From assembly GCA_934553285.1 (NCBI GenBank), contig CAKTFD010000061.1, positions 1 to 13,607 on the forward strand: DNA of 13,607 nucleotides, read 5' to 3'. Shown one piece after another: positions 8,586 through 13,607 of this stretch. A program made the position numbers and the translations under genes. This DNA is from an uncultured Faecalibacterium sp. Its GTDB lineage: Bacteria; Bacillota; Clostridia; Oscillospirales; Ruminococcaceae. The notes beneath the pieces were generated by a model that did not search any database, had not been told where the DNA came from, and worked only from the letters and a program-made list of their open reading frames with translations. How positions within the stretch are numbered: position 1 is the stretch's first letter; every line of letters begins with the position of its first letter.

Positions 8586-9752
8586 TTACAGTGCTTCGAT
8601 CAGGGCAACGGCGTGCGCCGCGATGCCCAGCCCCTCGCCGGTAAAGCCCAGGTGCTCCTCAGTGGTGGCCTTTACGCTCACCGCCTCTACCGGCAGGCCA
8701 AAGGCTGCAGCCAGGTTGGCGCGCATGGCCGGGATATAACCCGCCAACTTGGGGCGCTGGCACAGCAGGGTGGCATCGATATTCTCGATGCGCCAGCCAT
8801 GCTCTTTGAGGATCTGCGCCACGCGGCAGGCCAGTTTCAGGCTGTCGGCACCGGCATACTCCGGATCATTGTCCGGGAAATGCTGGCCGATATCCCCCAG
8901 TGCCGCCGCGCCCAGCACGGCATCCATCACCGCATGGGTCAGCACATCAGCATCGGAGTGGCCCAGCAGGCCTTTTTCAAAGGGAACATCCACGCCGCCC
9001 AGGATCAGCTTGCGCTGCTCTACCAGGCGGTGTACGTCATAGCCATGTCCAATACGCATTTCAGGTTCCTTTCTCTGTGCCGGGCGGGGCAGATCCTCCC
9101 GGGTGGTGATCTTCAAATTTGCATAGTCGCCCTGGGTCAGCTGCACCGGGCGGCCTGTCAGCTCAAACAGGCTGCAGTCATCGGTTACAAGCCGGGCGCG
9201 CGCCTCGTCCAGTTCTTCCAGCGCCGCAAGGTATGCGGCACGGTCAAAGCACTGGGGGGTCTGCACCGCATACAGGGTGCTGCGATCCGGCGTATCCTGC
9301 ACGATGCACTCCGGCGGAACGGTCTTGCCATCGCCGCGCACCGCTGTTTTTACGGTGTCCTTTACCGGCACCGCCGGGGCGGCAGCCCCGCACCGGGCAG
9401 CAGCTTCCAGCGCCGCCGCGATCACCGCCCCGCTTACAAAGGGGCGTGCCGCATCGTGCACTGCCACCAGCGCCCCATGCGCTGCCAGCACACCGTTTTT
9501 CGCGCTTTCCGCACGGGTGGCACCGCCTGCCACGATCTGCACAGGTTTTGTGCAGCAGGCTGCCTGCTGTGCCACAAATTCCCGGTTTTTGCCCGCCACC
9601 AGCACGATCTCCGTTACCGCCGGGCAATCCTCAAAGGCGCGGATGCTGCGGCGCAGCACGGTCTCTCCTCCCAGGTCAAAGCTGAGTTTGTCGAACCCCA
9701 TCCGGGTCGAGGAGCCTGCTGCTACCAGCACCGCCGATACAGTTTTTTCCAT
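8586..9752 (-). CDS. ispDF: Bifunctional IspD-IspF (MEP pathway)
   Basis: One 388-residue polypeptide combining two non-consecutive steps of the methylerythritol phosphate isoprenoid pathway: MEP cytidylyltransferase (IspD) and MECDP synthase (IspF). The IspD half (about 1-225) has the nucleotide-binding VLVAAGSSTRMG at 8-19, the HDAARP segment at 99-104 and TPQCF at 165-169. The IspF half (232-388) begins at MRIGHGYDVH; metal ligands are inferred as Asp239, His241 and His273 (LTHAVMDA). It also contains LGHSDADV at 263-270, FPDNDPEYAGADS at 292-304 and KATTEEHLGFTGEG at 361-374. The stop-free join leaves only about 10 linker residues. A GTG 3 codons earlier (9761) is possible, but the ATG at 9752 has the better-spaced AGGTGG. 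It is the first gene after the promoter at 9818-9846. Confidence 0.97.
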   Translation of the reverse strand: MEKTVSAVLVAAGSSTRMGFDKLSFDLGGETVLRRSIRAFEDCPAVTEIVLVAGKNREFVAQQAACCTKPVQIVAGGATRAESAKNGVLAAHGALVAVHDAARPFVSGAVIAAALEAAARCGAAAPAVPVKDTVKTAVRGDGKTVPPECIVQDTPDRSTLYAVQTPQCFDRAAYLAALEELDEARARLVTDDCSLFELTGRPVQLTQGDYANLKITTREDLPRPAQRKEPEMRIGHGYDVHRLVEQRKLILGGVDVPFEKGLLGHSDADVLTHAVMDAVLGAAALGDIGQHFPDNDPEYAGADSLKLACRVAQILKEHGWRIENIDATLLCQRPKLAGYIPAMRANLAAAFGLPVEAVSVKATTEEHLGFTGEGLGIAAHAVALIEAL

Positions 9753-9757
9753 CTCTT

Positions 9758-9763
9758 CCACCT
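9758..9763 (-). promoter_or_regulatory. ispDF ribosome binding site deciding the ATG start
   Basis: AGGTGG on the minus strand, 5 bases before the ATG at 9752. The alternative GTG at 9761 overlaps this site and has only a CAGGG 3 bases away, so the ATG is preferred. Confidence 0.65.
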
Positions 9764-9817
9764 ACCCTGCAGCCACGCCGCATTTTTCCGGCAGCTGCTT
9801 ATAATAAACCATATTTT

Positions 9818-9846
9818 ATTATAGCGTATCATGGCGCAAACTGCAA
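9818..9846 (-). promoter_or_regulatory. Sigma-A-type promoter for the ispDF-cdaA-cdaR run
   Basis: Minus strand: -10 TATAAT (plus 9818-9823, perfect), 17-base spacer, -35 TTGCAG (plus 9841-9846, matching the first three consensus positions). It lies just downstream of the pgcA terminator. The start point would be near 9811, giving a leader of about 60 bases before ispDF. Confidence 0.7.
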
Positions 9847-9861
9847 CCGATTTTACACAGC

Positions 9862-9896
9862 AAAAAGGGCTGCTGCACAAAACCGTGCAGCAGCCC
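9862..9896 (-). terminator. Intrinsic terminator of the phosphoglucomutase gene
   Basis: A perfect 12-base-pair stem (GGGCTGCTGCAC at 9867-9878 with GTGCAGCAGCCC at 9885-9896) around a 6-base loop. On the minus strand TTTTT follows (plus 9862-9866). It starts about 23 bases after the stop codon of the mutase gene and separates that transcript from the ispDF promoter. Confidence 0.92.
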
Positions 9897-9919
9897 CACA
9901 AATGGACTTTGGGATATTT

Positions 9920-11635
9920 TTACTTCAGGATCGGCTCAATGGCGGCAGCCAGTGCATCCTTCTGTGCCTGTGCTTCGGCCAGATCCTTACCCAGGGTGGT
10001 AAAGTAGGTCTTGATCTTCGGCTCAGTACCGGAGGGACGCACCACCACGGTAGCACCGTTTTCCAGGGTGTAGATCAGCACGTTGGCAGCGGGCAGGCCG
10101 GTTTCTTCCGGCTTTTTGTAGTCGGTCACCTTGACCACCTTGTGGCCAGCCAGCTCTACGGGCGGCTGCTCACGCAGCTTCTGCATGATGGAGGCCATCT
10201 TCTCCATGCCGGTCAGGCCGGGGAACTCAAAGCTGTCCACCTTGTTCAGGTAGCGGCCGTACTGGGCATAGATCTCTTCCAGACGCTGCTTGATGGAGGA
10301 ACCGATGCTGCGGTAGTAAGCAGCCATCTCGCAGATGAGCATGGAGCCGATGACGGCATCCTTATCGCGGACATAGGGGCCGGCCAGGTAGCCGTAGCTC
10401 TCCTCAAAACCAAAGATGAAGCGATCCACTTCACCTGCGGCTTCCAGATTTGCGATCTGGTCGCCGATCCACTTGAAGCCGGTCAGCACATTGCGCATCT
10501 CCACGCCGTAGTGCTTTGCCACAGCGTCTGCCAGCGGGGTGGAAACGATGGACTTGACTGCCACGGGGTCTTTGGGCATGGTGCCCTTCTCGATACGGCC
10601 TGCGCAGATGTAGTCCAGCAGCAAAACGCCCATCTCGTTGCCGGAAACCAGCTCATAGCTGCCATCCGGGCACTTCATGGCGATGCCCACGCGGTCAGCA
10701 TCGGGGTCGGTAGCCAGCATCAGGTCGGCACCGGTCTCGGTTGCCAGATCCAGGCCCAGCTTCAATGCTGCAAAGATCTCGGGGTTGGGGTAGGAGCAGG
10801 TGGTAAAGTAGCCGTTGGGATACTCCTGCTCGGGCACGATGGTGATATCGGTGATGCCCATATCGTTCAGCACATGGGTCACAGGCACCAGGCCGGAACC
10901 GTTCAGCGGGCTGTACACCAGTTTCAGGCCGGCAGTCTTGCACAGGCCCGGGCGCACCTGGCGTGCCTCAATGGCATCGTACAGTGCCTTTTTGCAGTCA
11001 TCGCCCACAAAGCGGATCATGCCGTTCTCCACGCCCTCGGCAAAGGAGATGTACTTTGCACCGGTGAGCACATCGGTCTTCTGGATCTCATCGTACACGA
11101 TGGCGGCGGCATCATCGGTCATCTGGCAGCCGTCCGGGCCATAGGCCTTATAGCCGTTGTACTTGGCCGGGTTGTGGGAGGCGGTGACCATGATACCGGC
11201 GTTGCAGTTATAGTAACGGGTAGCAAAGCTCAAAGCAGGCACAGGCATCAGTGCATCATAGATGCGCACCTTGATGCCGTTGGCTGCCAGAACACCTGCT
11301 GCGGTCTTGGCAAAGACATCGCTCTTCAGGCGGCTGTCGTAGCTGATGGCCACCGTCTGGGTGCCGCCCTGGGTCAGCACCCAGTTTGCCAGACCCTGCG
11401 TTGCCTGCCGCACAACATAGATATTCATGCGGTTGGTGCCGGCGCCCAGCACACCGCGCAGACCTGCGGTGCCAAACTTCAATGCCACAGCAAAGCGATC
11501 CTTGATCTCGTCATCATTGCCCTCGATCTTAGCCAGTTCCGGCTTGAGGTCCGCATCTTCCAGATCCGCTGCCAGCCAGCGCTTGTATTCATCCAGATAC
11601 ATCTTGTACACCTTACCTTTGTATTTATTATCCAT
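9920..11635 (-). CDS. pgcA: Phosphoglucomutase / phospho-sugar mutase, PgcA type
   Basis: Alpha-D-phosphohexomutase interconverting glucose 1-phosphate and glucose 6-phosphate (possibly mannose phosphates as well) through a phosphoserine. The 571 residues show the four superfamily landmarks: the phosphoserine loop TASHNP at 151-156 (Ser153), the metal loop DPDADR at 310-315, the sugar loop GFEESYGY at 409-416 and the phosphate loop RPSGTEPK at 533-540. N-terminal FGTAGLRG at 54-61 and GAGTNRMNIY at 65-74 align with B. subtilis PgcA, which is about the same length, and not with the shorter GlmM. The start is ambiguous. The ATG at 11635 lacks a clear ribosome binding site, whereas an in-frame ATG at 11602 has AAGGTG 6 bases upstream and would begin where Bacillus PgcA does. 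It appears monocistronic, with its own promoter and terminator. Confidence 0.95.
   Translation of the reverse strand: MDNKYKGKVYKMYLDEYKRWLAADLEDADLKPELAKIEGNDDEIKDRFAVALKFGTAGLRGVLGAGTNRMNIYVVRQATQGLANWVLTQGGTQTVAISYDSRLKSDVFAKTAAGVLAANGIKVRIYDALMPVPALSFATRYYNCNAGIMVTASHNPAKYNGYKAYGPDGCQMTDDAAAIVYDEIQKTDVLTGAKYISFAEGVENGMIRFVGDDCKKALYDAIEARQVRPGLCKTAGLKLVYSPLNGSGLVPVTHVLNDMGITDITIVPEQEYPNGYFTTCSYPNPEIFAALKLGLDLATETGADLMLATDPDADRVGIAMKCPDGSYELVSGNEMGVLLLDYICAGRIEKGTMPKDPVAVKSIVSTPLADAVAKHYGVEMRNVLTGFKWIGDQIANLEAAGEVDRFIFGFEESYGYLAGPYVRDKDAVIGSMLICEMAAYYRSIGSSIKQRLEEIYAQYGRYLNKVDSFEFPGLTGMEKMASIMQKLREQPPVELAGHKVVKVTDYKKPEETGLPAANVLIYTLENGATVVVRPSGTEPKIKTYFTTLGKDLAEAQAQKDALAAAIEPILK
11609..11614 (-). 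promoter_or_regulatory. Possible internal ribosome binding site of pgcA
   Basis: AAGGTG on the minus strand, 6 bases before the in-frame ATG at 11602 (codon 12 of the longer reading). It is an argument for the shorter protein of 560 residues, since no comparable site precedes the ATG at 11635. Confidence 0.4.
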
Positions 11636-11663
11636 GACGGATGGTTTGTGTAAACCTACTTAT

Positions 11664-11692
11664 ACTATAAACTTTTGCTCTGCCTATGTCAA
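11664..11692 (-). promoter_or_regulatory. Sigma-A-type promoter for pgcA
   Basis: Minus strand: perfect -35 TTGACA (plus 11687-11692), 17-base spacer, -10 TATAGT (plus 11664-11669, one mismatch). The start point would be near 11657, leaving a leader of about 20 bases to the ATG at 11635 or about 55 bases to that at 11602. Confidence 0.82.
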
Positions 11693-11720
11693 TTGCGTAA
11701 TATGCCCTAAGTTTTGGCCT

Positions 11721-12068
11721 TTAAAACCGGCAAATACCACAAAAAGCCGGGTTTTCTTCGGGAGAGATTGCGTTTTTCGATGTATCCAGCCGCCGGTAGG
11801 GCTGGTGTACATCATCCAGCACCTCCTGCCACTGCTCCAGCCCGATGCCGTTTTCGCACAGGTAGCGCAGCAGCTGCATCACCCGGCCAAAGCTGTTTGC
11901 CGGGGCAAGTGCAGCACTGCTGCGCACCCGGCCATCCTGCTCCCGGCGCAGCTCCATCAGCACCCCCTGCGGGGTGGCGGCAGCGCAGTACACCAGCGTG
12001 TATGCGTGCTGCAGCCCCTCCAGCTCTGAATATGTACGGATATAACGGCAGCATTCCCGATTTGTCAT
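11721..12068 (-). CDS. Small uncharacterised protein, possibly DUF6514-like
   Basis: A 115-residue soluble protein with no signal peptide, membrane segment or catalytic motif. Residues about 22-40 (AYTLVYCAA and GVLMELRRE) suggest two beta strands. Residues 60-88 (GRVMQLLRYLCENGIGLEQWQEVLDDV) look like two helices, followed by a polar tail with three cysteines overall near the ends. The overall pattern of a strand pair, then a helical block ending in a DD/ED pair, recalls the small clostridial DUF6514 family, but this is from memory of the pattern only. The ATG at 12068 has AAAGGGGA 10 bases upstream. A longer start at 12101 would place the first codons on the -35 box of the opposing comM promoter and is less likely. 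GC-rich codon use like its neighbours supports real coding. The function is unknown. Confidence 0.65.
   Translation of the reverse strand: MTNRECCRYIRTYSELEGLQHAYTLVYCAAATPQGVLMELRREQDGRVRSSAALAPANSFGRVMQLLRYLCENGIGLEQWQEVLDDVHQPYRRLDTSKNAISPEENPAFCGICRF
11723..11750 (-). terminator. Weak candidate terminator at the end of the small gene
   Basis: Minus strand: CCGGC (plus 11746-11750) pairs with GCCGG (plus 11727-11731) across a 14-base loop and is followed by TTTTAA, which includes the stop codon of the small gene. The stem is short and the loop long, so this is only a candidate. Confidence 0.3.
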
Positions 12069-12078
12069 GATATCTCGT

Positions 12079-12086
12079 TCCCCTTT
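12079..12086 (-). promoter_or_regulatory. Ribosome binding site of the 115-residue protein
   Basis: AAAGGGGA on the minus strand, 10 bases before the ATG at 12068. It favours this start over ATGs at 12101 and 12095. Confidence 0.6.
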
Positions 12087-12094
12087 CTGCTGCA

Positions 12095-12123
12095 TTGACA
12101 TCTTTCCTGTGCTTTACTATAAT
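12095..12123 (+). promoter_or_regulatory. Perfect consensus sigma-A-type promoter for comM
   Basis: Plus strand: TTGACA at 12095-12100, a 17-base spacer, TATAAT at 12118-12123, matching the consensus at all twelve positions. The start point would be near 12130, giving a leader of about 94 bases before the comM ATG. The -10 overlaps a TATAGT read on the minus strand (12116-12121) that might serve the small divergent gene, though no good minus -35 accompanies it. Confidence 0.85.
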
Positions 12124-12223
12124 GATTTTAAACGGAGAAAACTGTCGAATCATCGCACGAATACCCAGTATTTACCATTTTTGGCATTTATCACAAATCC
12201 AGCACCTTACAGGGAGGGACACC

Positions 12224-13607
12224 ATGTATTCTGTGACCAACAGCTTTGGCCTGAACGGTCTGAGCGGCTTTGCCGTTGCGGTGGAAGCCGATGTCTCCGG
12301 CGGGCTGCCCGCATTTTCCATCGTAGGCCTGCCGGACTCTGCCGTGCGGGAAAGCGCCGACCGCGTGCGCGCCGCCATCAAGAACCTGGGGTTCCGCTTC
12401 CCGGACCGGCGCATCACCATCAACCTGGCCCCGGCCGATGTACGCAAGACCGGCCCGGTGTACGATCTGCCCCTGCTGCTGGCCCTGCTGACTGCCAGCG
12501 GCCAGCTGGAAGAGGTTCCCACCGATGCAGCCTTTCTGGGTGAGCTGGCGCTGGACGGCAGCCTGCGGCCGGTGTCCGGCGTGCTGCCCATGGCGCTGGC
12601 CGCTGCCGAGCACGGGATCCGGGCGCTGTATGTCCCGGCTGAAAATGCTGCCGAAGCCGCCGAGGCCTGCGCCGAGAACATGTCCGTCTACCCTGCCCGC
12701 ACCGCCCGGGAGGTAGTGGACGCCCTGAAGGGCCTGCGCCCGCTTGCGCCTGCCGCCGTCATCCCCTTTGACCCTGCAGATGCCTGGGATCAGGTACCGG
12801 ATTTTGCGGATGTGATGGGGCAGTCGCTGGCGCGGCGCGCCATGGTCATTGCCGCAGCCGGCGGGCACAATGTGCTGATGATGGGCGCGCCCGGCACCGG
12901 CAAATCCATGCTGGCCAAGCGCCTGCCGGGCATTCTGCCGCCCCTGACCCGGGAGGAGGCGGTGGAGACCACCAAGATCTACTCCATCGCCGGGCAGCTG
13001 CCCCAGGGGCGCGGGCTGATCTCCGCGCGGCCTTTCCGCAGCCCGCATCACTCCGCCAGTGCCGCAGCCCTTGCAGGCGGCGGGGCGCAGTTCCGCCCGG
13101 GCGAATGCAGCCTGGCCAACTGCGGGGTGCTGTTTCTGGACGAGCTGCCGGAGTTTTCCCGCGAGAGCCTGGAGGTACTGCGCCAGCCGCTGGAGGATGG
13201 CCAGATCACCGTGAGCCGCGCCGCCGGCAGCGCCACCTACCCCAGCCATTTCCAGCTGGTGGCGGCCATGAATCCCTGCAAATGCGGCTACTACGGCCAT
13301 CCCACCCGCCCGTGTACCTGTTCGCCCAGCGCCGTGCGGCAGTACCGCAGCCGGGTATCCGGCCCGCTTTTAGACCGTATCGACCTGTGCGTGGAGATGG
13401 ATCCCATCGCGTTTGACGAGCTGCACACCGCTGCCCCCTCCGAGAGCAGCGCCGACCTGCGCAGGCAGGTGCTGGCCGCCCGCGCCGTGCAGGCAAAGCG
13501 CTACGCTGCGCCGGGCTACGAGGGGGTGCGCTGCAACGCCCAGCTGAACGCCGGGCAGGTGCGGCGCATCTGCCGCATGACCCCCGGTGCCGAGCAGCTG
13601 CTGCGCA
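12224..13607 (+). CDS. comM: ComM/YifB-family AAA+ ATPase (Mg-chelatase-like), 3' end beyond window
   Basis: AAA+ protein of the ComM/YifB family. In Vibrio, ComM is a hexameric helicase that promotes branch migration during natural transformation; in most other bacteria the role is inferred as DNA recombination. The 461 visible residues of an expected roughly 505-510 are open to the window edge. The N-terminal ChlI-like domain (1-170) has GLPAFSIVGLPDSAVRES at 27-44. The AAA+ core shows Walker A GAPGTGKS at 221-228, FRSPHHSAS at 271-279 and Walker B VLFLDE at 302-307. A four-cysteine cluster (Cys352, 354, 364, 366), typical of the family, may bind metal, and LLDRIDL at 382-388 holds the conserved Arg385. 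The start has GGGAGGG 5 bases upstream and matches the family's N-terminus. It is divergent from the minus-strand genes. Confidence 0.96.
   Translation, partial: MYSVTNSFGLNGLSGFAVAVEADVSGGLPAFSIVGLPDSAVRESADRVRAAIKNLGFRFPDRRITINLAPADVRKTGPVYDLPLLLALLTASGQLEEVPTDAAFLGELALDGSLRPVSGVLPMALAAAEHGIRALYVPAENAAEAAEACAENMSVYPARTAREVVDALKGLRPLAPAAVIPFDPADAWDQVPDFADVMGQSLARRAMVIAAAGGHNVLMMGAPGTGKSMLAKRLPGILPPLTREEAVETTKIYSIAGQLPQGRGLISARPFRSPHHSASAAALAGGGAQFRPGECSLANCGVLFLDELPEFSRESLEVLRQPLEDGQITVSRAAGSATYPSHFQLVAAMNPCKCGYYGHPTRPCTCSPSAVRQYRSRVSGPLLDRIDLCVEMDPIAFDELHTAAPSESSADLRRQVLAARAVQAKRYAAPGYEGVRCNAQLNAGQVRRICRMTPGAEQLLR

Noticed and set aside
4458..9824. Further long plus-strand frames (about 604, 489 and 717 codons) opposite the COG2509, cdaR, cdaA and ispDF genes
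   Set aside because: They show the same biased composition and lack of motifs, and they mirror the codons of convincing minus-strand genes.
9902..11653. A 583-codon plus-strand frame opposite the phosphoglucomutase gene
   Set aside because: A shadow of pgcA; no domain, and its beginning lies next to the pgcA terminator hairpin rather than a promoter.
12122..12223. An in-frame 34-codon upstream extension of comM starting at ATG 12122
   Set aside because: The ATG overlaps the -10 box, so it would lie upstream of the transcript start. The family N-terminus begins at 12224, behind a strong ribosome binding site.
12191..13300. A 369-codon minus-strand frame opposite comM
   Set aside because: It is composition-driven; the plus-strand ComM reading contains all the AAA+ motifs in order.

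Overview
The window reads as a chromosomal housekeeping segment from a GC-rich member of the Clostridia, most likely Oscillospiraceae/Ruminococcaceae (Faecalibacterium, Gemmiger or Subdoligranulum relatives). This is inferred from Firmicutes-type proteins (CdaA/CdaR, bifunctional Rel, XpaC family, PgcA-type mutase), strong GGAGG-type ribosome binding sites and GC-rich third codon positions. I see no tRNA, rRNA, insertion sequence, prophage, CRISPR array or clear sign of recent transfer. Seven complete genes plus one truncated gene lie on the minus strand, with one small gene among them weakly characterised. One truncated gene lies on the plus strand.

Right to left along the minus strand: a 115-residue uncharacterised protein (11721-12068); a phosphoglucomutase gene (9920-11635) with its own good sigma-A-type promoter and a strong intrinsic terminator; then, from a promoter at 9818-9846, a long collinear run of ispDF (isoprenoid precursors), cdaA and cdaR (c-di-AMP synthesis and its regulator), a 118-base gap, a COG2509 FAD-dependent oxidoreductase, an XpaC-family membrane protein, recJ (single-strand DNA exonuclease) and relA ((p)ppGpp synthetase/hydrolase, cut by the left edge). 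Within this run the genes are joined by 4-base ATGA overlaps (cdaA/cdaR, xpaC-like/recJ), a TAA-ATG abutment (recJ/relA) and gaps of 10-15 bases. Translational coupling is therefore likely, and the only plausible break is the 118-base gap after cdaR.

On the plus strand a ComM/YifB-type AAA+ gene starts at 12224 behind a perfect consensus promoter (TTGACA, 17 bases, TATAAT) at 12095-12123, and runs off the right edge.

The genes do not form one pathway. The notable theme is that enzymes for two nucleotide second messengers, c-di-AMP (CdaA) and (p)ppGpp (Rel), sit on the same strand in what could be one long transcript with recJ. The usual neighbours glmM (next to cdaA-cdaR) and apt (between recJ and relA) are absent. 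I found no convincing novel system; the findings are mostly about gene order, start sites and regulatory sequence.
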